DNA of 38,888 bases from Rhizobium sp. Q54 (GCA_945903655.1 CAMDOY010000002.1:1-38888); one strand, 5' to 3'. Shown: positions 8,956 through 18,458, counted from the stretch's first letter. The notes: a model not told the origin generated them from the sequence alone. Translations and numbers: made by a program.

Positions 8956-10352
8956 TATCCGCGACCCTTTTCCAGCTCCGGCCTGGCCCACCATGGGCCC
9001 GGATCGATTGCAGTCCCGTCTTTTCGAAACTCAATATAGAGAATGGGTTGCGTCGCGCCAATGGCGATCGCAGCCGCAGTCTTGGCGGAGCCGTCGCCCA
9101 TCAGGGCGACCGGTTCCCCGGCAAGCACGAACTGACCCACTTCCACATTGATCCGTTCCATACCGGCCAGAACCACATAGTAGCCCCCGCCCGCATTGAT
9201 GATCAAGAGTTGTCCGTAGGTTCTGTAGGGTCCCGAGAAGGCGACCCAACCGTCGCTGGGCGAGGCGACCACCGCCCGGGGGCTTGCGGCGAGCGACAAA
9301 CCCTTCTCCGCGCCGCCAAATCCGTCAGGCGCGCCAAAGGCTTTCAATAGGGCGCCGCTGACCGGCAGGGGCAGAAGCCCCCGCGCCTGGGCGAAGGGAA
9401 TGGCGGGCGCAAGCCGCGCCGCATCCTTGAAGGGAACCGCAGCCGGACGGGGCCGCGCAGCTTCCAGCTTCTGGTCCTCGTCCGCCCGCCGCGCCGCCTC
9501 CGCGCCGCGCGCAGCCGCAGCGACCTCGTTCTCCATGCGGGCGATCAGGTCCTTCAGGTCGAGGGCCTGACGCGCCAGATCGCTCGCCCAGGCGCGCTCG
9601 GCCGCGTTGACCTTCTCGGCCTCCTGGATGGCTTTTTGCCGGGCGGCGACGAGGGCGGCGATGCGCTCGCGCTCGATGTCGAGGCTGACCTGCTCCTTGC
9701 GCTGAGCTTGCCCCTCGGTGGCGATGCTCATGAGAGCCGCCTGCAAATCCGAGAGATCCGTGGCCAGAGCCTCGGTTTCTCCGCGCAATTCCGGCACCAC
9801 CGCGCCCAGCAGCATGGAGGTGCGAATCGCCTCCAGCATGTCCTCGGGCCGCACCAGCACGGCGGGCGGCGGCTTGCGGCCCATGCGCTGCAGGGCCGCC
9901 AGCACATCGGCGATCACGCCGCGCCTGCTCTCAAGGGAGCGACGGATGGCGGCTTCGCTGGCTTTCGAACTGATCAGGCGCGCTTCAATGTCGGCGATGC
10001 GGACCTCCCCCGCGCGGGCCCGGGCCGTCGTTTCGATGAGCGCCGCATTGATCCGCGCGCGGTCGTTGCGCATGAGCTCGATCTCGGCGGCGGTCTTGCG
10101 GCTGCGCTCCTCGGCGGCCTTGCGCTCGTCTTCAAGGGCGCGCAGATCGCTCTGGCCCTTGTCGATCACCTGACGCGGATCCTCAGGCGCGGACTGGGCC
10201 AGAGCCAGACCCGCGAAGAGCTGCGACGCGGCGGCGAGGGCGCCGACGAGCATCACGCAAGATAGTCTGGGCAAGTGGGGAAGCAGGCGCGGCCTCGAAG
10301 AAAAACAGGAGCGAATCACGCTGACACCAAGGGTGTAAGAGTGTGGCGCCAA
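8955..10352 (-). CDS. murein hydrolase activator EnvC / M23 peptidase-domain protein
   Basis: Signal-peptide-like N-terminus, long coiled coil, and C-terminal LytM/M23-like 'SPSDGWVAFSGPYRTYGQLLIINAGGGYYVVLAGMERINVEVGQFVLAGEPVALMG'. True start may be internal. Confidence 0.88.
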   Translation of the reverse strand: MAPHSYTLGVSVIRSCFSSRPRLLPHLPRLSCVMLVGALAAASQLFAGLALAQSAPEDPRQVIDKGQSDLRALEDERKAAEERSRKTAAEIELMRNDRARINAALIETTARARAGEVRIADIEARLISSKASEAAIRRSLESRRGVIADVLAALQRMGRKPPPAVLVRPEDMLEAIRTSMLLGAVVPELRGETEALATDLSDLQAALMSIATEGQAQRKEQVSLDIERERIAALVAARQKAIQEAEKVNAAERAWASDLARQALDLKDLIARMENEVAAAARGAEAARRADEDQKLEAARPRPAAVPFKDAARLAPAIPFAQARGLLPLPVSGALLKAFGAPDGFGGAEKGLSLAASPRAVVASPSDGWVAFSGPYRTYGQLLIINAGGGYYVVLAGMERINVEVGQFVLAGEPVALMGDGSAKTAAAIAIGATQPILYIEFRKDGTAIDPGPWWARPELEKGRG

Positions 10353-10394
10353 GGCGGCAAGGGCCGGGCCAAGGCGCGATAAATCGCAGGCGCG

Positions 10395-10877
10395 TCAAAC
10401 CCGATGGTAGGGATGGCCCGCCAGAATGGTGATGGCGCGGTAGATCTGCTCGGCCGCCATGATCCGCGCGAGTTGATGGGGCCAGGTCATGGCGCCGAAG
10501 GCCAGCACCTGCGCGGCCTGCGCCCGCAAGGAGGGATCAAAACCATCGGGACCGCCAAGGGCCAGGACAAGCGCGGGGGTTCCCGCATCGCGCTCCCGGC
10601 CCATGTCGGCGGCGAAGGTTTCGCTGGGAATGGATTTGCCCCGCTCGTCCAGCAGGATCAGCCGCGCGCCCGGGGGCACGAAGGCCATCAGCGCCCGGGC
10701 CTCCTCGACCTTGCGGTCTTCGGGTCGGCGCGCCCGGCCCTCCTCGATTTCGCGCAGTTCGACGCCGGTGAGGCCAACGCCGCGCGCGGAAGCCGCTGCG
10801 CGCTCCATGTAGCGCGCGCAGAGTTCACGTTCGGGCCCGGCCTTCAGCCGCCCGATGGCGATCAACGCGACGCGCAT
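10395..10877 (-). CDS. rlmH: 23S rRNA (pseudouridine1915-N3)-methyltransferase RlmH
   Basis: 'LILLDERGKSIPSETFAADMG', 'LALGGPDGFDPSLRAQAAQVLAFGAMTWPHQLARIMAAEQIYRAITILAGHPYHR'. Start at MRVALIAIGRLKAGPE. Confidence 0.95.
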   Translation of the reverse strand: MRVALIAIGRLKAGPERELCARYMERAAASARGVGLTGVELREIEEGRARRPEDRKVEEARALMAFVPPGARLILLDERGKSIPSETFAADMGRERDAGTPALVLALGGPDGFDPSLRAQAAQVLAFGAMTWPHQLARIMAAEQIYRAITILAGHPYHRV

Positions 10878-10891
10878 GGCGAAAGCGACGC

Positions 10892-11356
10892 CTAGACGGC
10901 GGCGCGTGCGCCCTGCGGGCTCCGCTCGCCCGGCCTGTCCCCGCCCCACATCTTTTCAAGATTGTAGAAGGCGCGAACTTCGGGCCGGAAAATGTGGACG
11001 ATCACATCGCCCGCATCGACCAGAACCCAATCGCAATGGGGAACGCCCTCGACCTTGGGGGTCGGCGCGCCGGCCTCCTTGCACGCCTTGACGACGCGAT
11101 CCGCGATCGAGCCGACATGCACGCCAGAACGCCCGGTCGCCACGATCATGAGATCGGCGATGGAGGTCTTGCCATGCAGGTCGATCGAGACGAGGTCTTC
11201 AGCCTTGGCGTCTTCGAGGCTGTGCAGGACGGTCCGCACGAGTTTGCCGGTGTCCAGTACGGAACCATTCACCGGTTGAAGCATCGCAGTGCTCGCTTCT
11301 GAGGTCATCGTGGGTGTCAGCGCCTTCATGCTCCTGTCACCGGCATGCGCCGGCAC
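10892..11356 (-). CDS. rsfS: ribosome silencing factor RsfS
   Basis: 'SLEDAKAEDLVSIDLHGKTSIADLMIVATGRSGVHVGSIADRVVKACKEAG…CDWVLVDAGDVIVHIFRPEVRAFYNLEKMW'. Start uncertain. Confidence 0.93.
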   Translation of the reverse strand: MPAHAGDRSMKALTPTMTSEASTAMLQPVNGSVLDTGKLVRTVLHSLEDAKAEDLVSIDLHGKTSIADLMIVATGRSGVHVGSIADRVVKACKEAGAPTPKVEGVPHCDWVLVDAGDVIVHIFRPEVRAFYNLEKMWGGDRPGERSPQGARAAV

Positions 11357-11411
11357 ATCTCAATGTGGGCCAAAACTGCGGAAAATTCAACCTCGATTGC
11401 GTGCGAGGGCC

Positions 11412-12089
11412 CTAATATCCGGGCGGCAGGGTCTTTCCCTTGCGCCGAAGCTCGGTTGAAGAGAGGTCGGAGCGCTTCGCATGGATGAAGACAAAGGCCG
11501 GAGCGCTGGCTTTGGCGAGCAGGGGACCGTCCGTTTCATCAAGGCGATGGGGCGCAAGCCAGGCCCCGGCGGGACTATTGGTCGCCTTCAGGGTCGATCC
11601 CGGTCGATCGATCACGGCGATGGGAACAAGAGCCGCAATATCCCGCCAGTGCTGCCAGCGATGAAAACCCGCCAGATTGTCCGCCCCCATGATCCAGACG
11701 AATCGCACGGCAGAGCATCGCCGGGTCAGCCAGGCGATGGTGTCATAGGTGTAGCGGGTGCCGATCTGCGCCTCGAGGCCGGTGACGACGATGCGGGGAT
11801 GGTCGGCCAGTTCATGGGCTGCGGCCATGCGCGCGGCGAGCGAAGGCAAGCCGTCGTTCTGCTTCAGGGGATTGCCGGGGGTGACGAGCCACCAGATCTG
11901 GTCGAGCCCCAGCCGCGCCATGGCGATGGTGCTGACGAGACGGTGCCCCTCGTGGGGGGGATTGAAGGTCCCGCCGAAGAGGCCGATGCGCATGCCCGGA
12001 GCGTGGGGCGGAAGGCGCACGGGTCCGCCCCCGCCATTGGCGGGCGGTGGAACGGGAATGGACCTTCTAGTTATGCTCATTTCCGTCAA
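11412..12089 (-). CDS. nadD: nicotinate-nucleotide adenylyltransferase
   Basis: 'RIGLFGGTFNPPHEGHRLVSTIAMARLGLDQIWWLVTPGNPLK', 'VRFVWIMGADNLAGFHRWQHWRDI'. Confidence 0.94.
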   Translation of the reverse strand: MTEMSITRRSIPVPPPANGGGGPVRLPPHAPGMRIGLFGGTFNPPHEGHRLVSTIAMARLGLDQIWWLVTPGNPLKQNDGLPSLAARMAAAHELADHPRIVVTGLEAQIGTRYTYDTIAWLTRRCSAVRFVWIMGADNLAGFHRWQHWRDIAALVPIAVIDRPGSTLKATNSPAGAWLAPHRLDETDGPLLAKASAPAFVFIHAKRSDLSSTELRRKGKTLPPGY

Positions 12090-12168
12090 AATGACGGGAG
12101 CCGAGCTTCAGCGCAAGGGGGCAGCGGGAAATCAGATGAAACAGGGCAAAAACCGGGCTTGAATCGGT

Positions 12169-12277
12169 CGCGCCGCCCAACTCCATGGACCGAAAGCTTC
12201 GGCTGCATGGAGCGCGGCGGCGCGAACGCACGTCGGCCCTTCAAGGGCGAGGGCTTCGCAAGAGAACCCGCGAAGCC
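12169..12277 (-). other. array of three strong hairpins downstream of cold-shock gene (structured 3' region)
   Basis: Nested IR 12169-12224: CGCGCCGCC/GGCGGCGCG + CTCCATG/CATGGAG + CCGAA/TTCGG. A small IR GCCCTT-C-AAGGGC lies at about 12237-12250, and GGCTTCGC(12252-12259)/GCGAAGCC(12270-12277) follows. All lie between the csp stop and nadD. Confidence 0.55.
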
Positions 12278-12289
12278 GCCTTGAGAAGC

Positions 12290-12499
12290 TTAGATCTTCT
12301 TCAGGCTGTCGGCGCTGGACTTGCCACTGCGCTTGTCAGCGACGATTTCGTAAGAAACCTTGTCGCCTTCGTTCAAGCTGCTGAAGCCTGCACGCTCGAC
12401 GGCGCTGATGTGCACGAACACGTCAGTACCACCCTGGTCAGGCTCGATGAACCCGAAGCCCTTTTGACCATTGAACCACTTCACTGTACCGGTAGCCAT
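12290..12499 (-). CDS. CspA-family cold shock protein
   Basis: '[53 protein letters not shown]' (RNP1 KGFGFI, RNP2 VFVHIS). Confidence 0.96.
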   Translation of the reverse strand: MATGTVKWFNGQKGFGFIEPDQGGTDVFVHISAVERAGFSSLNEGDKVSYEIVADKRSGKSSADSLKKI

Positions 12500-12627
12500 A
12501 GAGTTTCCTATCGTCTTTGCCGGCAACTGCCGGAGATTGCTTATAGCACCAAAAATACAGTTTTCACAAACTGAGCAGGAATTATTTTATTATTTATTTT
12601 GAAGGGAACTTTTTACTGCGAAGTTTC

Positions 12628-12661
12628 AAGCGCTCGACCAAAAGATCGAGCGCTTTTATTT
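12628..12661. terminator. hairpin, intrinsic-terminator-like, between VOC gene and csp
   Basis: AAGCGCTCGA (12628-12637) / TCGAGCGCTT (12646-12655), perfect 10-bp stem followed by TTATTTTG on the + strand. Lies just 3' of the VOC gene stop (12665) on the minus strand. Confidence 0.7.
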
Positions 12662-12664
12662 TGT

Positions 12665-13612
12665 CTAATCAACGACAACCGACTCAAAAAACCTTGGCGC
12701 GAGCGCTGGGCCCCATTGCGCCAGATTTTCGTCGGTGGCGGGATAATCGCCTGCGGGCATGTCGGCGGTGAGCAAGTCTCCATCGGCGTAATGTTCAAAC
12801 ATATAGCCCCAGGGGCTGCGCCAATAATCGAAAACCTGGCTGCCGAGGAGGTGGCGACCAACGCCCCAGGCGGGTTTGTAGCCCTTTTCCTTCAGCCATT
12901 CGTGGCCGATATGGACGGCGTCCGGGTCCTGCACCTCGAAGGAGGCGTGGTGGACATTGATGTCGCCGGGCGTGTGCAGGGCGAAGATCGTGTGATGATC
13001 CGCCGGACGGTCGCCCCGGTTGCAGCGCAGGAAATTTCCCAGGGTCGAGGCCTGATCGCCCGGCACGTGCAGCCGGTCGGTGACCAGCATGCCCAGAGTG
13101 TCCTGAAACCAGCGGGCGCCGACGTCCCCGTCATTGAACTTGAGCACGCAATGGCCGAGCCGCACCACGCGGGCGGGCTCGTGGTCGGGCCGCTGGAAGC
13201 TCTTGATCCGCTGTTTCTGCAAGGCGAAATTCACCGGCAGGGGCGCGCGCACCGGCAGGGGCTCTACGAGGGTCATGCCGTGGACAAGATCGACGCGGTA
13301 GCCGTCGGGGGCGGTGAGCCGCACCCGCTGTCCCCCGCCCGGGCCTTCGATGGCCTCGATGGGGGAGGCGCCCGGCAGGTGGCTGGCCTCCTCCAGCTCC
13401 GCCGCCGACCCCGCCAACATCCCAACCCCCGCAAAACCGGGCTCGCCCTTCTCGGTCACGTGGATGAAGGGATAGGTCCCCGCGCCCCGCATATAGAGCC
13501 GGTCCGCCGTGCGGGCGGCCTCGACCATGCCGAAATCCCTGAGGAACTGCGCGTGTTTGTCGAGATCAGGCGCGCGATGCGCCACATAGACGATATCTTG
13601 CACCTTGATCAT
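12665..13612 (-). CDS. VOC family / extradiol-dioxygenase-like protein (two glyoxalase-like modules)
   Basis: 'VQDIVYVAHRAPDLDKHAQFLRDFGM' and second module 'VRLGHCVLKFNDGDVGARWFQDTLGMLVTDRL…DHHTIFAL…NVHHASFEVQDPDAVHIGHEWLKEKGY…RSPWGYMFEHYADGD', typical of catechol 2,3-dioxygenase-like folds. Confidence 0.85.
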   Translation of the reverse strand: MIKVQDIVYVAHRAPDLDKHAQFLRDFGMVEAARTADRLYMRGAGTYPFIHVTEKGEPGFAGVGMLAGSAAELEEASHLPGASPIEAIEGPGGGQRVRLTAPDGYRVDLVHGMTLVEPLPVRAPLPVNFALQKQRIKSFQRPDHEPARVVRLGHCVLKFNDGDVGARWFQDTLGMLVTDRLHVPGDQASTLGNFLRCNRGDRPADHHTIFALHTPGDINVHHASFEVQDPDAVHIGHEWLKEKGYKPAWGVGRHLLGSQVFDYWRSPWGYMFEHYADGDLLTADMPAGDYPATDENLAQWGPALAPRFFESVVVD

Positions 13613-13693
13613 CGCATCCTCCCACTTGCGCCGCGATGGCGTTTGAACGCCATTATGACGTCTGCGACACCTTTGAAAAGGGCGTCGTGGCGG

Positions 13694-14995
13694 TCAAGGC
13701 CGCGTCTGCCCATCTCCGCGCACGCGGTAATTGAAGGAGCAGAGCTGTTCGAGGCCCACGGGGCCGCGCGCATGCATCCGCCCCGTGGCGATGCCGATCT
13801 CACCGCCAAAGCCGAACTCGCCCCCATCGGCGAACTGGGTGGAGGCGTTGTGCAGCACGATGGCCGAGTCCACCTCCGCCAGAAACCGCTCCGCCGCCTG
13901 TTCGGACTCCGTGATGATGCAGTCGGTATGGTGGGAGCCATAGGTCGCGATATGGTCCATGGCAGCCTGCAGGCCCGCCACCACCTTCACGGAAATGATC
14001 GCCTCGAGATATTCGGTGTGCCAGTCCACCTCGGTGGCCTCCTTCACGCGGGGATCGGTCGCGCGGGCCAGAGCGTCGCCGCGCACCTCGCAGCCCTTGT
14101 CGAGCAGCATGGTCACCAAGGGCGCCAGATGGGTCCCCGCAACGGCTTCATCGACCAGCAGGGTCTCCGCCGCGCCGCAGATGCCGGTGCGCCGCAGCTT
14201 GGAGTTCAGCACGAGGGTCTTGGCCTTTTCAAGGTCGGCGGCGCCGTCCACATAGACATGCACGATGCCCTCCAGATGGGCGAAGACGGGCACCCGCGCG
14301 TCTTCCTGCACCCGCTCCACCAGGCTCTTGCCGCCGCGCGGCACGATGACGTCCACATTGCCGCCAAGGCCCTTGAGCATCTCGCCCACCGCCGCCCGGT
14401 CGCGGGTGGGCACCAGGGAGATCGCGGCATCGGGCAGGCCCGCCGTGCGCAGACCCTCGACGAGGCAGGCGTGGATGATGCGCGAGGAATGGAAACTGTC
14501 GGAGCCGCCGCGCAGGATGGCTGCGTTGCCCGCCTTGAGGCAGAGAGCGCCCGCATCCGCCGTCACATTGGGGCGGCTTTCATAAATGACGCCGATGACG
14601 CCCAGCGGCGTCGCCACGCGCTCAATCTTGAGGCCATTGGGTCGCTCATAGGTGGCGAGCACGCGCCCCACGGGATCGGGCAAGGCTGCTATGTCTTCAA
14701 GGCCCTTGGCCATGGCCTCGACGCGGGCCTCGGTCAGCAGCAACCGATCAAGATTAGCCTTGCTGGCGTTGGCGGCGGCAGCCGCCTCCATGTCGCGGGC
14801 GTTGGCCTCCAGCACATCCTTCACGGAGGTGCGCAGCAGGCCCGCCGCCACCATGAGCGCGGCGTTCTTGCGCTGGCGCGGCGCGAGCGCCAGTTGCCGT
14901 GCGGCGCGGCGCGCCTCGCGGCCGAGCTCCAGCATGGACTGCGCCACATCGCGCTTCTCGCCGCCGCCTTCGATCACCCTGAACTTGTCCACCAT
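13694..14995 (-). CDS. proA: glutamate-5-semialdehyde dehydrogenase (gamma-glutamyl phosphate reductase)
   Basis: '[40 protein letters not shown]', '[15 protein letters not shown]', '[20 protein letters not shown]', '[36 protein letters not shown]'. Confidence 0.96.
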   Translation of the reverse strand: MVDKFRVIEGGGEKRDVAQSMLELGREARRAARQLALAPRQRKNAALMVAAGLLRTSVKDVLEANARDMEAAAAANASKANLDRLLLTEARVEAMAKGLEDIAALPDPVGRVLATYERPNGLKIERVATPLGVIGVIYESRPNVTADAGALCLKAGNAAILRGGSDSFHSSRIIHACLVEGLRTAGLPDAAISLVPTRDRAAVGEMLKGLGGNVDVIVPRGGKSLVERVQEDARVPVFAHLEGIVHVYVDGAADLEKAKTLVLNSKLRRTGICGAAETLLVDEAVAGTHLAPLVTMLLDKGCEVRGDALARATDPRVKEATEVDWHTEYLEAIISVKVVAGLQAAMDHIATYGSHHTDCIITESEQAAERFLAEVDSAIVLHNASTQFADGGEFGFGGEIGIATGRMHARGPVGLEQLCSFNYRVRGDGQTRP

Positions 14996-15061
14996 GGCCC
15001 TGAACCTGTTTTTGTCACCTGGGCCACTTTACCCCATCCGCGCCGCCGCGTCACAGAACCT

Positions 15062-16030
15062 TCATAGCCATTTCGCCCGCTTGAAGCGCCAGTAGAGCGT
15101 GCCGCAGAGCACGAAGATGAGGGCAATCACGGTGTGATAGCCATAATGCAGATCAAGCTCCGGCATATGTTTGAAATTCATGCCGTAAATTCCCGCAATC
15201 GCGGTGGGCACGGCGAGGATGGCGGCCCAGGCCGCGAGCTGGCGGGTGATGACGCCCTGCCTTTGCTGCTCCAGCAGGGTGCCGATTTCAAACACGGAGG
15301 TCAGCACGTCGCGCAGGCCCGCGACCATGTTCTCCATGCGCCTGACATGGTCGAGCACATCGTTGAAATAGGGCCGCACCTCATGGTCGATGCAGGGCAG
15401 GTCCAGATTGACCAGCTTGCGCACCATTTCAGAGGTCGGCCCCAACACCCGTTGGAACTTGATGAGTTGATGACGCTGGGTGAAGAGCCGCGTCACCTCT
15501 TCGCGGGTGAGAAATTCATCGAGCGCGCGGCGCTCCATGGCCAGCACCTGATCCTCGATGGCCTCGACGATGGGGAAATAGCCATCGACGACATAATCGA
15601 GAATGGCGTGCAGCACATAGTCGACCCCGTGGGCCAGCAAGTGGGGCGAGGTTTCGAGCTGGGCGCGCAACTGGATATGGGCGCGGGTCGAGCCATGACG
15701 CACGGTGATGATATGGTTGTGACCCACGAAGATCGAGGTCTCACCATACATGATGCGGTCGTCCTGCAGGAAGGCGGTGCGCGTGGTGAGGAAAAGCTGA
15801 TCGCCATAGATGTCCAGCTTGGGCATTTCATGGGGCTGGAGCGCATCCTCCACCGCCAGGGGATGCAGGCCGAAATTCTGCTGCAGGCTGCGCAGCTCGT
15901 CCTCGGTGGGCTCCAGCAGGCCGATCCAGACGAATTCCCCATGGCCGACCATATGCGGCATGGGCCGGTCCAGATGGACCTCCTCGACCCGCTTGCCCTC
16001 ACGATAGAGATAGGCTGCGACGACGCTCAT
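15062..16030 (-). CDS. corA: CorA-family magnesium/cobalt transporter
   Basis: C-terminal 'AAILAVPTAIAGIYGMNFKHMPELDLHYGYHTVIALIFVLCGTLYWRFKRAKWL' includes the GMN motif. Start at MSVVAAYLYREGKR (16030). Confidence 0.93.
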   Translation of the reverse strand: MSVVAAYLYREGKRVEEVHLDRPMPHMVGHGEFVWIGLLEPTEDELRSLQQNFGLHPLAVEDALQPHEMPKLDIYGDQLFLTTRTAFLQDDRIMYGETSIFVGHNHIITVRHGSTRAHIQLRAQLETSPHLLAHGVDYVLHAILDYVVDGYFPIVEAIEDQVLAMERRALDEFLTREEVTRLFTQRHQLIKFQRVLGPTSEMVRKLVNLDLPCIDHEVRPYFNDVLDHVRRMENMVAGLRDVLTSVFEIGTLLEQQRQGVITRQLAAWAAILAVPTAIAGIYGMNFKHMPELDLHYGYHTVIALIFVLCGTLYWRFKRAKWL

Positions 16031-16193
16031 GCGCTTCTCCCGGCGACTCGCCATGGCGCAGGATTGCCCAGGAATGCGGCTTGTGTCCATCGCGCAGCCG
16101 CGCCTTGCGGGGCGCGCGGGAAACCGCCATCATGCGGGCCATGATCAGGAGGGGGCCCGCCGCAAGAGCGCCCCCCCAAAAGGAGAAACGCCC

Positions 16194-17204
16194 ATGACCA
16201 TCGCCCGCCGCAGCCTGTTGCAGGGAAGCGCAGCCCTTCTCGCCAGCCCCGCCCTGCCCGCCCTCGCCCAGCAGCGCGTGCGCGCGCGCATCGGCGTACT
16301 GCAGACCGCAGGCGCCGGCCCCATGTATCTGGCGCTGGAGCGGGGCTATTTCGCCGCCGAGGGACTGGATGCGGAGATCATCAAGTTCGACAGCGCCCAG
16401 CCGCTGGCGGTGTCGCTGGCGGCGGGGGATATCGAGTTTGGCGCCACGAGCCTTGCGGTCGGCTTCTACAATCTGGCGTCGCAAGGCCTCATGCGCATCA
16501 TCGCCGCCCAGGGGCGCGACAATCCGGATTTTCCCAACAATGGATTCGTGGTCTCCAACGAGGCCTGGGAAAAGGGCTTCCGCAGCTACAAGGATATGGC
16601 GGGCCGCTCGGTGGGCGTCTCGACCCTGGGCTCCGCGCCCCATTATTGCGTGGGCCTGCTGGCCGACAAATATGGCGTGCCCATGAGCAAGATCGATGTG
16701 CAGACGCTCAAGACCAATCCCAATATCGTGGCGACCATCGCCAGCAACCGCATCGACGCGGCCATCACGCCCTCCACCTTCGCCCTGTCGATCACCCGCA
16801 ACAATCAGGGCAAGCTGCTGGGCTGGGTGGGCGACGAGAGCCCCTGGCAGCTCGGCGCCGCCTATACCACCACCAAGCTCGCAGATGGGCGCGGCGAGGA
16901 CGTGAAGAAGTTCCTGCGCGCCTACAAGAAGCGCATGGCGGACTATGCCGACGCCTTCATCACCGCAGATGGCAAGCGCAAGGACGGACCAACCGCCGAC
17001 GCAGTGCTCGCGATCCTCTCGAAATATCTCGACCAGCCCGTGGAGCTGCTGCGCGCGGGCATCAGCTATGTGGACCGCCAGGCCCGCCTCGACGGCCCCG
17101 ACATCGCCCGGCAGGTGAGCTGGTACAAGGCGCAGGGGCTGCTGGAGGGGAATGTGGATGTGGGGGCGTTGATCGATAAGCGGTATGCGGAGTTGTTGCC
17201 GTAG
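16194..17204 (+). CDS. ABC transporter substrate-binding protein (NMT1/THI5/SsuA-like)
   Basis: Twin-arginine-like signal 'MTIARRSLLQGSAALLASPALPALAQQ', then 'RIGVLQTAGAGPMYLALERGYFAAEGLDAEIIKFDSAQPLAVSLAAGDIEFGATSL'. RBS-like AAAGGAGAAAC upstream. No permease or ATPase adjacent. Confidence 0.88.
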   Translation: MTIARRSLLQGSAALLASPALPALAQQRVRARIGVLQTAGAGPMYLALERGYFAAEGLDAEIIKFDSAQPLAVSLAAGDIEFGATSLAVGFYNLASQGLMRIIAAQGRDNPDFPNNGFVVSNEAWEKGFRSYKDMAGRSVGVSTLGSAPHYCVGLLADKYGVPMSKIDVQTLKTNPNIVATIASNRIDAAITPSTFALSITRNNQGKLLGWVGDESPWQLGAAYTTTKLADGRGEDVKKFLRAYKKRMADYADAFITADGKRKDGPTADAVLAILSKYLDQPVELLRAGISYVDRQARLDGPDIARQVSWYKAQGLLEGNVDVGALIDKRYAELLP

Positions 17205-17311
17205 GGGGAATTGGAAGCGCCAGTGAAGCAGGGTTGAAATTCATTTTAAGAAAGGATTTATATAGCCATGCTTAACTTCGGTTTGCGACCCGCTACAGGA
17301 CTAACTGCTCG

Positions 17312-18448
17312 ATGTTTGAGGGCAAAACATTCAAAATCAGATACATAGGTTCCCGTTTCGATGGCGGGCGACTTCCGTTGGAGGTGTTGTCCGACCTTTC
17401 CGCGTTTCGTGAATTGTTGCTGACCTTCGCGAAGGAGAGATGGCGCAAATCGAATGCGGGTCGGCGGCGGCTGCCAAGGGGGTTTGATCAAAGCTTTACT
17501 TATGACCTGATTGGCATTTCGAACGGTAGCGCTGTCGCCCAACTCGATTCGCGTCCTCGGCCCGGCCAGGAATCGCTCCCGGGCTTCAGTCAATTCGAGG
17601 AAATCGCGACCGGCTCTTACAACGAAGTTCTGGCTCACATTGACTTCGCCTCGAACCAACAATCTCCACCAGCTCTGACATCCGAGCAAGCTGCCGCTTT
17701 CAACCGGTTTGGTTCTGCGCTGAACGATGACGAAAGGATCGAATTTGAAGGCAGCCGAGGCTCAGACGGAAACATCATTTTTCTTGATACGCATAGAAGA
17801 AAAAATCTTATCACCCGCGGTGGGCATCGATACCAATTGCGAATTAACGGGATAGGGGACCTTGCCGGGCTGCACAGGAAGGGTCATATCGCAGTTCAAA
17901 CTCACAAATATGGTGAGATTAAAATTCCAATCGAGCCGGGTCGGGTCAAAGACGAGTTCTGCGTCAGGGAAAACCTTGGTGCTCCAGTTCAGTTCTCATT
18001 GTTGATCGAACTTGACGCCAAGGATAGATCCAAAAAGGCTAGATACAAATCTGTCAAACAGGTGTACGAGGTCGAACTGATCGATCAGGAGAGATCGGAC
18101 AGCGTCATGAAGTGCATTCAAAGGATGACTGAACTAAGACAGCTGGAAAACGGCTGGCTTGACGGCTCAGGCCTTCGTCCCACAGACGCAGCCATAGGTG
18201 CAGCTGAGCTTTTCTTGAACAAGCGCCCAGACCTCGCCAGCAGCTTTCGCATTTACCCGATGGAGAACGGAGGCGTAGCCTTTGAGTTCGAATTAAGGGG
18301 CTGGGAATTTTCCATCGAGTTCGGGCCGGACGGTCGCGTTGAAATGTTTGGGGTCGAGATAAACGGTCCCGACGAAATGGAGCCAAAGACTTTTGATCGA
18401 GTAGACGAACTTTTCCTTGCTGAGTTTGATTCACGCGCGACTGGCTGA
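17312..18448 (+). CDS. uncharacterised protein, first gene of a two-gene cassette
   Basis: 378-aa ORF in lower-GC DNA. N-terminus 'FKIRYIGSRFDGGRLPLEVLSDLSAFRELLLTFAKERWRK…LPRGFDQSFTYDLIGISNGSAVAQLDSR', C-terminus 'LENGWLDGSGLRPTDAAIGAAELFL…YPMENGGVAFEFELRGWEFSIEFGPDGRVEMFGVEI'. No catalytic motif recognised. Confidence 0.8.
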   Translation: MFEGKTFKIRYIGSRFDGGRLPLEVLSDLSAFRELLLTFAKERWRKSNAGRRRLPRGFDQSFTYDLIGISNGSAVAQLDSRPRPGQESLPGFSQFEEIATGSYNEVLAHIDFASNQQSPPALTSEQAAAFNRFGSALNDDERIEFEGSRGSDGNIIFLDTHRRKNLITRGGHRYQLRINGIGDLAGLHRKGHIAVQTHKYGEIKIPIEPGRVKDEFCVRENLGAPVQFSLLIELDAKDRSKKARYKSVKQVYEVELIDQERSDSVMKCIQRMTELRQLENGWLDGSGLRPTDAAIGAAELFLNKRPDLASSFRIYPMENGGVAFEFELRGWEFSIEFGPDGRVEMFGVEINGPDEMEPKTFDRVDELFLAEFDSRATG

Positions 18449-18458
18449 GATCTCTTCC

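Noticed and set aside
12599-15067. 822-aa + strand ORF
   Set aside because: Antisense to VOC and proA genes, which have clear family motifs; shadow ORF.
17258-17689. 143-aa minus ORF overlapping the cassette's first gene (possible antitoxin-like antisense gene)
   Set aside because: No recognisable motif or RBS support; most simply a spurious antisense ORF.
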